DNA of 64,000 nucleotides from Desulfovibrio sp. OH1186_COT-070. GTDB lineage: Bacteria > Desulfobacterota > Desulfovibrionia > Desulfovibrionales > Desulfovibrionaceae. Shown here piece after piece: positions 7,769 to 16,135 of this stretch; position 1 is the first letter of the stretch, and every line of letters starts with the position of its first letter. The notes under the pieces are model-generated. The model was not told the DNA's origin. It saw nothing but the letters and a program-made list of their open reading frames with translations, and ran no database searches. The translations under genes and the position numbers were made by a program. The DNA lies in assembly GCF_003860215.1 (NCBI RefSeq), contig NZ_RQYH01000011.1:1-64000 (forward strand). Reading direction: 5' to 3'.

Positions 7769-8407
7769 CTACCAGCCGTGACTCCCCACAAGGTCGACAA
7801 AGACCACGGAATCCAGCTCCTCCCGGAAGGTGCGCCCGTTCTCCTTGCGGACGCGCACCAGGCGCTGGGCGCGCCGCTTGCCCCCCACCGGAATGAGCAG
7901 AATACCGCCCTCGTCAAGCTGGTCCACAAGAGGCGAAGGCACTTCCGGCCCGCCCGCTGTAACAATGATGCGGTCAAAGGGGGCGGCCTCGGGCATGCCC
8001 AGAGTGCCATCCCGTCGTTCCGGGTGGACGCCGCTCAGGCCCATATGCCGGAACAGGTGCACAGCGTTCTGGTGCAGCTCCCGTACCCGTTCCAGCGTGA
8101 ACACAGTGCAGCCCATGCCCGCCAGAACAGCGGCCTGATAGCCCGATCCTGTGCCGATTTCCAGAACACGCGCGCCTTTTTGCACCTCAAGATACTGGCT
8201 CATCAGGGCAACAATATAGGGCTGCGAGATGGTCTGGCCGTATCCGATGGGCAGGGAGGTATCTTCATAGGCCTGGGCACGCAGCGCCTCCTGCACGAAA
8301 AGATGACGCGGCACGCGCGCCATGGCGTCAAGAACCCCCGCGTCCGTAATGCCCCGGCTTTCCAGCTGTTCGCGCACCATGCGCAGGCGGGAACGCTTCG
8401 GATCCAC
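7769..8407 (-). CDS. pcm: Protein-L-isoaspartate O-methyltransferase
   Basis: This enzyme repairs isoaspartyl residues in damaged proteins using S-adenosylmethionine. Family features are [39 protein letters not shown], the SAM-binding GXGXG loop [16 protein letters not shown], and [14 protein letters not shown]. The frame is open upstream to a GTG at 8563, but the first 50 codons are not Pcm-like and overlap the rfbD promoter. I therefore place the start at GTG 8407, about 212 aa and the usual Pcm length. TTG 8416 (with GGAGG close by) and ATG 8380 are alternatives. The gene is divergent from rfbD. Confidence 0.9.
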   Translation of the reverse strand: MDPKRSRLRMVREQLESRGITDAGVLDAMARVPRHLFVQEALRAQAYEDTSLPIGYGQTISQPYIVALMSQYLEVQKGARVLEIGTGSGYQAAVLAGMGCTVFTLERVRELHQNAVHLFRHMGLSGVHPERRDGTLGMPEAAPFDRIIVTAGGPEVPSPLVDQLDEGGILLIPVGGKRRAQRLVRVRKENGRTFREELDSVVFVDLVGSHGW

Positions 8408-8543
8408 AGAACGCAAGGTTCCTCCGGAAGGGACACTGATCTTTCTCTGTCCGCTGTGCTGCATACCGGGCATGTGAGAACAGATTTTTTTCCGCAAGTC
8501 AATGCGGGGCTTCCCCCTCCTGCGGCGCGACCAAAACCCCGTA

Positions 8544-8573
8544 TTGACCCCCGTGGGCCGCACGCGCTAGAAT
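8544..8573 (+). promoter_or_regulatory. Sigma-70-type promoter of rfbD
   Basis: TTGACC (8544-8549) and TAGAAT (8568-8573) are 18 bp apart, giving a start near 8580 and a leader of about 33 nt to the ATG at 8613. Its overlap with the 5' part of the long pcm reading frame argues for the shorter pcm start. Confidence 0.6.
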
Positions 8574-8612
8574 ACAGGAATGTCAGCGCCATGACGGCGC
8601 GCGGGAGAAGCA

Positions 8613-9500
8613 ATGAAAAAGGCACTGGTTCTCGGAGGAGAAACCGGCCTGCTGGGGCAGGCCCTGACGCGCGCGCTGCAGGCGGACGGCTGGACAGTTC
8701 ATACCCTGGGCCGCCGGGACGGCAACCTGCTGGACAGGGACTTCCTGCAAGGGGCTCTGGCCGGGCATGCCCCCCACATTATCTTCAACGCCGTGGCCTG
8801 GACAGCCGTCGACGATGCGGAAGACCGCACGGAAGACGCACTGCTGCTCAATCGCGCCCTGCCCTCCATGCTGGCCCAGACGCTCAAGACCTTGGGCTCG
8901 GGGCATCTTATGCACTACAGCACTGACTTTGTGTTTTCCGGCGAGGGAACCAGGCTCTGGACCGAGGACGATACGCCGCAACCCCGCACAGCCTACGGAC
9001 GCACCAAGCTGGAAGGCGAACAGGCCATTCTGGGCATTTTGCCGGACAGGGCCTGCATTTTGCGCACTGCTTGGCTTTTCGGGCCGGGGCGCAAAAATTT
9101 TGTGAGCACCATTCTGGGGGCTTGCCGCCAACGCGATGCCATCAGGGTTGTGCACGATCAGGTGGGCTCGCCCACCTATACCGCAGATTTGGCGCAGTGG
9201 AGCGTGGCGCTGGCGCAGAGCGGGGCCACGGGCATCTGGCATGCAGCCAACGGCGGTCAGGCAAGCTGGTGCGATCTGGCCTGCGAGGCTGTTTCCCTGG
9301 CTGCGGCTCCATGCCGGGTCATTCCCATAGATTCTGCAGACTGGCCGCAAAAAGCGCAGCGCCCGGCTTTTTCCGCCCTGGACACAAGAAAGCTGGCGAC
9401 CTTTCTGGGCAAACCGCCGCGCCCCTGGCCCCAGGCCCTGCGGGAATATCTTTTCAGCGAAAACATGCTGCTTCCCTCTGACAACGGCGGACGATCATGA
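8613..9500 (+). CDS. rfbD: dTDP-4-dehydrorhamnose reductase family protein
   Basis: A 295-aa extended SDR that reduces dTDP-4-keto-L-rhamnose in dTDP-rhamnose synthesis for surface polysaccharide. Visible are the nucleotide-binding GGETGLLGQ (8-16), FNAVAWTAVDDAE, YSTDFVFSG, and the catalytic Tyr128-x3-Lys132 (YGRTK). A GGGAGAA ribosome site precedes ATG 8613. Other rfb genes (rfbA, B, C) are absent from the window, so it is an isolated member. It overlaps the next gene by four bases (ATGA). Confidence 0.9.
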   Translation: MKKALVLGGETGLLGQALTRALQADGWTVHTLGRRDGNLLDRDFLQGALAGHAPHIIFNAVAWTAVDDAEDRTEDALLLNRALPSMLAQTLKTLGSGHLMHYSTDFVFSGEGTRLWTEDDTPQPRTAYGRTKLEGEQAILGILPDRACILRTAWLFGPGRKNFVSTILGACRQRDAIRVVHDQVGSPTYTADLAQWSVALAQSGATGIWHAANGGQASWCDLACEAVSLAAAPCRVIPIDSADWPQKAQRPAFSALDTRKLATFLGKPPRPWPQALREYLFSENMLLPSDNGGRS

Positions 9501-10684
9501 GCCACGCCATGACAGACGACCGCTGCGCCTTTGCGGCAGCTTGGCCACTGCCCGTCCTCCTCTGCCTGCTGTCCCTCTGCCTGACGGCCCTGCTGCCGCC
9601 CGAGGCCGCAGCGCGGCCCCGAAGCCTTGAAGAGTTGGCGGCCATCAGCGGAAAACTTGTCGATACAGGCACGGAATACGGCTCCATCCCCTCTCTCTAC
9701 CGCCCCCGCTATGACCGCATCCAGGACGCCAACCTGAGCAGCAGCGACGATGACATCATGTTTGTCGTCATCTTTCCTGATGGCCCACGCATATATCCGC
9801 AGCGCATCATGGTCTGGCATCAGGTGGTCAACGAGGTCATTGATGATGTGGCCTATACCGTCACATACTGCCCCATCAGCGGCACACTCATGGCTTACAA
9901 CGCCTATCTTGACGGCCTGAACCTCATTTTTGACATTGAGGGACGGCTCTACGACGGCAACAGCGTCCTCATGGATCGCAATTCCGGCAGCCTGTGGCTT
10001 CAGGAAACAGGCATGGCCTTTGAGGGGCCGCTCTTGGGGCGCGGCCTGCCCCTGCTGCCCGTTTTCTGGACCACATGGGGATCCGCCAAGCGCGTCTACC
10101 CCGATGCTCCCGTGCTGGCCAGACCCGCAGGCAACAGGCCTTACGGGCGTGACCCTTACGGCAGTTACCACCACAGCAACAGCTACTATACCAATGACAG
10201 ACTGATCTACCCCGTACAGCGGGTGGACAGACGCTTTCCGCGCAAGACACCCATGCTCTGCCTTGAATACGAAGGCTACCTGCTGGGCATTGATGTGGCG
10301 TACGTCAAGAAAAGGGGAGCTGTGAACTTTTTTGCCGGGCCCCACGCCCTTCTGGCCGCCCATGATCCGAAGCTCGATGTGATCCGGGTTTTCAACCGCC
10401 GCGTCTGGACAGAACCGTTCCTTTTCATTCCCAGCTACGGCAAGCTCATGGATCTTGCCACCCGGAGCATCTGGGATCCGGGCACAGGCATTGCCCTGGA
10501 AGGCAACATGAAAGGTGCGTCCATGCCGCAGTATTACGGGGGCTATTCCATGTGGTTTTCGTGGTACAGCATCAATCCGGAAACTCTGGTCGTTCCCGGG
10601 GAAGGCGATGTGCCGGAAAACCTGCTCTCTCCCGCTCCGCCCGGTCAGTCCGCTCCGCAGGAAGCGCCCGACGCCACGCGCTGA
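9497..10684 (+). CDS. Exported DUF3179 protein
   Basis: A 395-aa protein with an N-terminal hydrophobic signal segment ending near ...LPPEAAARP (about residue 37), so probably periplasmic. The body is a DUF3179 domain: VWHQVVNEVIDDVAYTVTYC, PISGTLMAY, LYDGNSVLMDRNSGSLW, and LPVFWTTWGSAKRVYPDAPV. No catalytic role is established for the family. It is translationally coupled to rfbD through ATGA. The C-terminus is Pro/Ala-rich and low in complexity. Confidence 0.85.
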   Translation: MSHAMTDDRCAFAAAWPLPVLLCLLSLCLTALLPPEAAARPRSLEELAAISGKLVDTGTEYGSIPSLYRPRYDRIQDANLSSSDDDIMFVVIFPDGPRIYPQRIMVWHQVVNEVIDDVAYTVTYCPISGTLMAYNAYLDGLNLIFDIEGRLYDGNSVLMDRNSGSLWLQETGMAFEGPLLGRGLPLLPVFWTTWGSAKRVYPDAPVLARPAGNRPYGRDPYGSYHHSNSYYTNDRLIYPVQRVDRRFPRKTPMLCLEYEGYLLGIDVAYVKKRGAVNFFAGPHALLAAHDPKLDVIRVFNRRVWTEPFLFIPSYGKLMDLATRSIWDPGTGIALEGNMKGASMPQYYGGYSMWFSWYSINPETLVVPGEGDVPENLLSPAPPGQSAPQEAPDATR

Positions 10685-10712
10685 ATTTGCGTTCAGCCAA
10701 GCGGCAAGACGC

Positions 10713-10731
10713 AGGGGGAAAAGCTCCCCCT
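10713..10731. terminator. Short hairpin between convergent genes
   Basis: AGGGGGA and TCCCCCT form a 7-bp stem around a 5-nt loop between the DUF3179 and DUF2207 genes. There is no T-run, so termination here is a weak call. Confidence 0.35.
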
Positions 10732-10749
10732 CAACAAAGGGAGAGCCGC

Positions 10750-12696
10750 CTACCAGCCCCCCACGCCGCCGCCGCCCGAACCACCGCCCGAGCTTCCTCC
10801 GCTGCTGAAGCCGGAATCACCGGAGCTTGAGCTGGAAGAACCGCTCGAAGACATGGCGGCAGCCGCCGCTGCTGCCGCAGCAGCCACACTCCCTGCTGCC
10901 ACGGAGAGCGCCTGCACCGCCGGGAATACGCTCTGGTATCCAGTGGAAGTCACCAGCGGGTCAGGAGTGGCGCACCAGTCCGGACGGTATTCCACTTCCG
11001 CCAGCAAGGGCGCAAAGCGCTTCTGCCAGGCATCGGCGCATCCCAGAGCAAGAGCGTAGGGCAGAATTTCCTCATACTTTTCCAGAGTGTCCTCGGGCGC
11101 GTTGATTTTGGCCAGACGATCCTTTTCCGCTGTGCGGATGTACATTTCGAGCCCCTGAACCTGAGCATACTCCTTCGCCCCCTGCTTGGTACGAACGCGC
11201 AGAAAGTGCGTACTCCACACCCAAGCTATCCCCAAGCCGACCGCATAGACTGCAACGAAAATGTAGTCCACAGGCTCGACAAAAGCGGACAGGATATGCA
11301 TGCACCCGACCTCGAGGGCAAGAAAAGCAACAGACATAGCCAGCCGCTTCCAGCCCTTCCGCATTACCCATACCCTGTACAGGGCAAACAAGAAAAGGCC
11401 CATGAGAAACAGCAGAAAAGTGAAGAAAAAGAAAAACTCCGAAATACCGCCGAACTCCGAAGCCGGAGAGGAGACAAAAGGCATAACGGCGATTATCATC
11501 CCGCCAAAAAGAACCGCGCCCAGCCCTCCGAGAAAAGGATGTTTCGTCCAGCGCCCCCAAGAGCTGTAGTAGTTCTGAAGGCTGTCATAGGCGTTCCCCA
11601 GTGCTGCCCGTCCGGAACCATCGCTCAGATCAAGCCTGTCTACGGAAAAGGGAAAAAACATGGAGAAAAGTACATCACACAAAGAGAGTATCCAACCGGA
11701 CCTTGCTGGCCTTCCGATGCGCACAGCCTCCAGTATCACATTTTTTTTGTCCTTCATGTTCATGCGCAGATATCCGTTGACCGCCAGCCACATGATATCC
11801 GCTTGGAGCATAAGGGCGGAAAAGCGCATCTGCCTGAGCGATGCCATGAACCCCGGAGACATTCCTTTCGGAGGAGAAAAAATTGGAATAACCGTATGCC
11901 GCCCCTGCGATTTTTTCAGAATATGGCCGAGCATCAGATAATACAGGATCAGCATGCCCAGAATGGCCGCCAGCAGCAGGGTGCGGTGCTCCCCGGCCCA
12001 GTTGGCCCACGATTGCGGTGGCAAAGAAACCAGGTTCTTGTCAAAAGCGAAAACCACCGTCATGCCCTCACCCGGCATGAGCGTACGGGAACTGGTCACC
12101 GAGCCGTTTTCCAACCTGAAGTCGCGTCCTGTCTCGCCCCGCTTGCCGGTAAAGGCCGTTATGCGTGTGGGCGCGGCATTGCCGGGCAGTTCCAGGCGGA
12201 AGCTGGCCTCCTCCACGGGAAAGACGTTTTCAAAGCCTATGCCGTTATAGTATATCTCGGCATGGTTTTCGAAAAAACGCACATGATTGTCTGTCGTATA
12301 GCGCAATTCGTACACATGCTCGCCGTGGGGCACGAGCCTGTCAGAGCGGCCCACGGCAACCCCCGCAAACAGGGACAGATTCTCCAAGTGGACGTGAAAG
12401 GGAACTTCTTCTCCGTCCAGACGGGCGGACAACATGGTGAATCCGTAATGGCGCAGGGTTCCGTCTGCCAGACGCTGCCTGACAGGATAGGATCGGGTAA
12501 TGCCCCGGCGGATCTTGCGCCCCTCAACATTGACGCGGATGCGCTCTGTCACCAGAAAGGATGCATCCTCCCGCACCTGCACCACCACGTCATACTGGAG
12601 AATACGCTCCGCAGCGGCTCCTTCGGAAGCAGAAAAACAGGCACACACCAGACACAGAAAAAATACGGCAAAACAGGACATCCCGCGGAACATCAC
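10750..12696 (-). CDS. DUF2207 family membrane protein with Gly/Ser-rich tail
   Basis: A 648-aa protein with a signal peptide (residues 1-30) and an extracytoplasmic DUF2207 domain (about 31-240; ILQYDVVVQVREDASFLVTE is typical of its first strands). Then come a TM near 245-262, a pair of TMs near 400-445, another pair near 455-500, a cytoplasmic segment, and a low-complexity end: a run of about ten Ala, then SSSGSSSSSSG, then GGSSGGGSGGGGVGGW. The Gly/Ser end is common among DUF2207 proteins. The start is ATG 12696, with AGGAGG nearby. Function is unknown. It is monocistronic and convergent with the DUF3179 gene. Confidence 0.85.
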   Translation of the reverse strand: MMFRGMSCFAVFFLCLVCACFSASEGAAAERILQYDVVVQVREDASFLVTERIRVNVEGRKIRRGITRSYPVRQRLADGTLRHYGFTMLSARLDGEEVPFHVHLENLSLFAGVAVGRSDRLVPHGEHVYELRYTTDNHVRFFENHAEIYYNGIGFENVFPVEEASFRLELPGNAAPTRITAFTGKRGETGRDFRLENGSVTSSRTLMPGEGMTVVFAFDKNLVSLPPQSWANWAGEHRTLLLAAILGMLILYYLMLGHILKKSQGRHTVIPIFSPPKGMSPGFMASLRQMRFSALMLQADIMWLAVNGYLRMNMKDKKNVILEAVRIGRPARSGWILSLCDVLFSMFFPFSVDRLDLSDGSGRAALGNAYDSLQNYYSSWGRWTKHPFLGGLGAVLFGGMIIAVMPFVSSPASEFGGISEFFFFFTFLLFLMGLFLFALYRVWVMRKGWKRLAMSVAFLALEVGCMHILSAFVEPVDYIFVAVYAVGLGIAWVWSTHFLRVRTKQGAKEYAQVQGLEMYIRTAEKDRLAKINAPEDTLEKYEEILPYALALGCADAWQKRFAPLLAEVEYRPDWCATPDPLVTSTGYQSVFPAVQALSVAAGSVAAAAAAAAAAMSSSGSSSSSSGDSGFSSGGSSGGGSGGGGVGGW

Positions 12697-12941
12697 AGCC
12701 TCCTTGCCAAGGCGAAACAGGGCACGCTAGCCCGCTCCCATACGAATAAGTTCTCTTTTTAGCAGAAAGTATGCAGAAACGCCATCCCCGAAAAGCTCAA
12801 ACCGCTTCCGCGGCCCGACGCGCGCAGCCTGTGTGGATTTTTCAGAGCACATTGTCCTTGAAGTGCAGGCCCCTCCGGGGTTATGCTTGGTGTGCGGGAA
12901 AGCCCGCGATTTTCTTTGTACCCCCAACTTGGAGAATTTTC

Positions 12942-13202
12942 ATGAAAAAACTGTTTTTGTGCGCGATCCTGCTGGCCTGCGGAACTTTTTTCATCGGCAC
13001 CACATTCGTATCGGCCGCCTCCACGACGTACAAGGTATACTGCGCCAACGGCAAAATCGAGGTGGACAGCCGCGACCTGAAGCAGATGCAGTCTGCCCGG
13101 GGCAGCGGAACATACATGATGTCGGAATTCAACTACAGGATGGATGCGGAGAAGTTCGCCAAGCAACTGGGCGGCGTTGGCAGCCAGTGCCCCAAACGCT
13201 AA
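12942..13202 (+). CDS. Small exported protein of unknown function
   Basis: An 86-aa protein. ATG 12942 has GGAGA seven bases upstream and begins a clear signal peptide (MKKLFLCAILLACGTFFIGT, cleavage after FVSA near residue 27). The mature part of about 60 residues has two cysteines (VYCANG and SQCPKR) that could form a disulfide. I do not recognise the family. It precedes the TMEM43-like gene by 75 bp on the same strand. Confidence 0.7.
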   Translation: MKKLFLCAILLACGTFFIGTTFVSAASTTYKVYCANGKIEVDSRDLKQMQSARGSGTYMMSEFNYRMDAEKFAKQLGGVGSQCPKR

Positions 13203-13277
13203 CATTGCGGCCGACAGAGCGCGAACCGCCGCGCTGAAGAAAAGCGATACCACGATACGCACAGGGAGGGCAGAAAA

Positions 13278-14522
13278 ATGGCATATACGGAAACCACAAC
13301 CACAAGCTTTTTCAGCCGGATAGGTGCCTCTTTCGGCGGCATTGGGCTCGGCATCGTGCTTTTTCTCGCCGGGACGGCCCTGCTCTGGTGGAACGAAGGA
13401 GACTTTGTGGCCACGGGCGATGCGCTCACCGAGGCGCAGTCCGTAACGCAGGAGTTGGGCGACATCACCAGGCTCAACCCGGCCATGAACGGCAAATTGG
13501 TGCACGCCACAGGGCCGACCGAAACAAAGGATGTGCTCGTTGACCCGGTTTTCGGTGTCAGGGTGCAGGGCATACGCCTGCTGCGGAATGTGGAATACTA
13601 CCAGTGGGAAGAAAAATCCCGGACGGAAAAACGGCAGAAGCTCGGCGGAGGCGAAGAAACCGTGACCACCTACACCTACGAGCAGGGATGGCAAAACTCG
13701 CCGGTGGATTCGTCCCGCTTCAAGGATGTTCAGGGAGGATACAGGAACTTCGTTCTTGTCCACCTTGACGATTTTGAATCCCAAGCCAAAAATGTCGCTT
13801 TCGGGGCATATCGCCTGCCGGAATCCATGATCGGATCCATCAGCGGCGAAGAACCTCTGAACGTGACTCTTTCCGGGGAAGCGCTGGACAAGCTGGATAC
13901 ACAGGTCCGGCGGACGCAAAAAGAGGTCGCGCCGTCAGCGCAGCAGTTTTCCGGAACCCTGTTCGGCGGGACGGACTCCCAGCTTCCGGAGGGCAAGGTG
14001 CATGTGGAGGGCAATACCGTCTTTCTGGGCGACTCTCCGGCAATGCCCAAAATCGGCGACATGCGGGTGACCTTCCGGCAGGTTCTGCCGACCAACGTCA
14101 GCATTCTGGCCAAGGTCAACGGCAATACCTTTGAAAGCTACCATGCGAGCAACGGCAAGAATATCAGCAGGCTGAGCATGGGAACCCAGAGCTTGGAGAA
14201 CATGTACGGTGCCGCGCACAGTTCCAACGCTACCTGGACTTGGGTTCTGCGCATTCTGGGAGTCATTCTGGTCATTTCCGGATGCAAGATGGTTGTGGCT
14301 CCCCTGTCGGTCATTGCCAGCGTTGTGCCCTTTCTGGGCGATGTGGTCGCGGCGGGCACGGGCATCGTCTGCACGTTTTTCGGCCTTGCCTGGTCGCTGC
14401 TGATCATTTCCATCGCATGGCTGCGCTTCCGCCCGGTAGTGGGCGGCTGCATGCTGCTTGTGGCGGCAGTGCTCATCGCCCTGCTCTACGTCAAGGGACG
14501 CAAGGCAAAAGCCGCCGCGTAA
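13278..14522 (+). CDS. TMEM43 (LUMA) family membrane protein
   Basis: A 414-aa homologue of TMEM43 (DUF1625). The pattern is typical: an N-terminal TM near residues 20-40 ending in LLWWNEGDFV, a large extramembrane domain including VEYYQWEEKSRTEKRQ and TYEQGW, then several TMs at 325-345, 350-375, 375-395 and 395-410. It starts at ATG 13278 after GGGAGG. The bacterial role is not established; eukaryotic TMEM43 sits in ER and inner nuclear membranes. A strong intrinsic terminator follows. Confidence 0.85.
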   Translation: MAYTETTTTSFFSRIGASFGGIGLGIVLFLAGTALLWWNEGDFVATGDALTEAQSVTQELGDITRLNPAMNGKLVHATGPTETKDVLVDPVFGVRVQGIRLLRNVEYYQWEEKSRTEKRQKLGGGEETVTTYTYEQGWQNSPVDSSRFKDVQGGYRNFVLVHLDDFESQAKNVAFGAYRLPESMIGSISGEEPLNVTLSGEALDKLDTQVRRTQKEVAPSAQQFSGTLFGGTDSQLPEGKVHVEGNTVFLGDSPAMPKIGDMRVTFRQVLPTNVSILAKVNGNTFESYHASNGKNISRLSMGTQSLENMYGAAHSSNATWTWVLRILGVILVISGCKMVVAPLSVIASVVPFLGDVVAAGTGIVCTFFGLAWSLLIISIAWLRFRPVVGGCMLLVAAVLIALLYVKGRKAKAAA

Positions 14523-14554
14523 GAATTTGCCTCCCGCAAAAAAATAACCCGGAA

Positions 14555-14600
14555 AAATCTGCCCCGTCATGCCAAGGTCTTGACGGGGCGGATTTTTTTT
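14555..14600 (+). terminator. Intrinsic terminator after the TMEM43-like gene
   Basis: A 15-bp stem (14555-14569 with 14581-14595, one G-U pair) around an 11-nt loop runs directly into T8-T10. It is a textbook Rho-independent terminator. Confidence 0.9.
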
Positions 14601-14669
14601 CAGCATGCGCCAAGATTTCAAGACTTTTTATAAAAAATAACTTATTGATTTTTATTTATTTTTACATAC

Positions 14670-14685
14670 TGGCACATGTTCTGCA
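14670..14685 (+). promoter_or_regulatory. Sigma-54 (-24/-12) promoter of the TPR gene
   Basis: TGGCACATGTTCTGCA has the GG at 14671-14672 and the GC at 14683-14684, exactly 12 bases apart, and matches the consensus except C for T next to the -12 element. The predicted start is near 14697, leaving about 54 nt to the ATG at 14751. The 85 bp between the upstream terminator and this site are AT-rich and could hold activator or IHF sites. Confidence 0.7.
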
Positions 14686-14750
14686 TGATGCGGGCAGGCA
14701 AAACGCACAGGCGTTTCAGACAAAACAGATTTTTCTCTTGGGGAGGAAAT

Positions 14751-15314
14751 ATGAACAATCATCTGGATTACGAAATCAACAAGGAACTGGGCGAGTGCTA
14801 CCTGTTCATGGGCGATTACGACAAGGCCGAAGAATACTACCGCAAGGCGGCCAGCAGCAATACGCAGAGCGCCGCTCCCTATCTGGGCTTGGCTACCGTG
14901 GCCGTGCAGCGCTCGGAACTGGACAAGGCCCTGATCCTCTACCAGAAGGCCGCGGCTGTGGACGAAACGGACAAGGCCCTGTGCGGCATCGGACTTGTGT
15001 GCATGGAGCAGGGCAAGCATGAGGAAGCCTATACCCACTTTGCCAAGGCTCTCGGCAAGGCCGCCGACAATATTGTGGCCCTGAACTGCCTGGTGCGTGA
15101 AGCCTATCAGCTGGGGCGCGTGGAAGACGTGCTGCCGTTTTTGGAAGACAGCCTGCAAACAGGCGTTGAAGCCGAGGCCATTCGTGTCACCTTGGCCGGG
15201 TGCCTCATTTACCTTGGCCGTGGCGACGAGGCTCGCCAGCATCTGGAGGCTGTGCTTGGCGCCAACCCGGCCAATGCCAACGCCAAAGAACTTTTTGAAA
15301 CCATGGCCGCCTGA
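14751..15314 (+). CDS. Tetratricopeptide repeat protein
   Basis: A 187-aa soluble protein made almost wholly of TPR units. The first reads ELGECYLFMGDYDKAEEYYR. Others follow at about residues 40-70 (GLATVAVQRSELDKALILYQ), 75-105 (GLVCMEQGKHEEAYTHFAKA), 110-140 and 145-180 (GCLIYLGRGDEARQHLEAVL). ATG 14751 has GGAGG five bases upstream. Partners are unknown. The apparent sigma-54 promoter suggests regulated expression, for example with motility or nitrogen and metabolic genes, but nothing nearby says which. Confidence 0.85.
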   Translation: MNNHLDYEINKELGECYLFMGDYDKAEEYYRKAASSNTQSAAPYLGLATVAVQRSELDKALILYQKAAAVDETDKALCGIGLVCMEQGKHEEAYTHFAKALGKAADNIVALNCLVREAYQLGRVEDVLPFLEDSLQTGVEAEAIRVTLAGCLIYLGRGDEARQHLEAVLGANPANANAKELFETMAA

Positions 15315-15328
15315 AGGTATGCGCCTGC

Positions 15329-15391
15329 GGGGCATCCCGCATGCCCCTCCCCATAAGGTTTTCCGGTCCGGTCACAGACCGGGCCGGAAAA
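15329..15391 (+). terminator. Tandem hairpins after the TPR gene
   Basis: GGGGCAT-CCCGC-ATGCCCC (15329-15347) is followed by a 15-bp stem (15359-15373 with 15377-15391, one G-U pair) with a 3-nt loop. Its right arm ends in AAAA and its left arm starts with TTTT, so the second hairpin could terminate in either direction. Confidence 0.6.
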
Positions 15392-15506
15392 CCCCGGAGG
15401 AAGCATGCCTTCAGGCCACTCCTGCCCTGCACAGCCCGGCTGACGGAACCGGCTGCTGGCGGCAACACGGTTTGGGCAAAGACGCTGCGGGTTCATCCGC
15501 GCGCTC

Positions 15507-15646
15507 CGGCTGCCACAAGCCTGCGTCTCCATCACCTCTCGTGGTACATCTATGACCCGGCTGCCCACAAGCCTGCGGAGCCTGCTCGCTCTACCTCAAT
15601 GCCGTCATGCTTACCAAACGGCTGCCCACAAGCCTGCGGAGCCTGC
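15507..15646. repeat. Direct repeats, 61-bp period, with a third degenerate copy
   Basis: Two identical 28-bp copies at 15558-15585 and 15619-15646 (core CCCACAAGCCTGCGGAGCC) are 61 bp apart. A related partial copy (CGGCTGCCACAAGCCTGCG) lies at 15507-15525. The distal copy overlaps the last codons of the minus-strand gene ending at 15611. The rest of the 15315-15610 spacer holds the tandem hairpins and no gene. CCCACAAGC is shared with the 29-bp repeats at 7662 and 7723, which have the same period. Confidence 0.8.
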
Positions 15647-16135
15647 CCTGCCGGAAACGGCAACAGGCGAAAATGTACCGTACGCAAGAACGGCAGCCCC
15701 CCCCAGCAGAGAGCGACGGCGCGTAATCTCCATGCCCGCCGCGCGCGCAAGTCCTTCCAGTCCGCCGCGTCTCATGTATTCCCGCGCACAGGCAAAAACC
15801 GCATTCCCGCCTTTTCTGAACGCCGTTCCCGCCATAGCCGCAAAGCCCGCAAGCACAGCGGCCGGGGTCTCCATATTGCGCTCCGCCAGCCTGAAATCCG
15901 CAGCCAGCACCACGCGCGCGCATCTTCCGGCCTCACGCAGCATATTTTCCGCATCTTCCGGCGACAGACAGGACAAAACATAGCCCAACCGCAGGCAGGA
16001 AAGAGCGCCGTCTGCCAAGGCGCACAGCATTGCCAGAGAAGGATTGAGCGGCGCAGAACGCGCATCTGCGGGCCACGGCACCAGATCCCGTACGGCAGAC
16101 CAGGGGAAAAAACTCGCGCCGGAAAAATTCTTCAT
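15611..16135 (-). CDS. Methyltransferase-like protein, lacking the SAM-binding N-terminus
   Basis: A 174-aa protein. The stretch SCLSPEDAENMLREAGRCAR, VVLAADFRLAERNMETPAA, GGLEGLARAAGMEITRRRSL and GGAAVLAYGTF resembles the C-terminal half of class I SAM methyltransferases (strand 4/5 region and cap). The N-terminal GXGXG SAM loop expected about 60-80 residues earlier is absent. It is therefore a truncated or highly diverged member, probably unable to bind SAM alone. The start (ATG 16135) overlaps the stop of the HD-domain gene (ATGA). The last residues (GRAGSAGLWAAVW) are encoded by the 28-bp repeat, so the natural C-terminus may have been replaced. Confidence 0.55.
   Translation of the reverse strand: MKNFSGASFFPWSAVRDLVPWPADARSAPLNPSLAMLCALADGALSCLRLGYVLSCLSPEDAENMLREAGRCARVVLAADFRLAERNMETPAAVLAGFAAMAGTAFRKGGNAVFACAREYMRRGGLEGLARAAGMEITRRRSLLGGAAVLAYGTFSPVAVSGRAGSAGLWAAVW

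Noticed and set aside
7633-8010. 126-residue N-terminal extension of the Mrp ATPase
   Set aside because: It crosses the direct repeats and the end of pcm; ATG 7632 has a perfect ribosome site.
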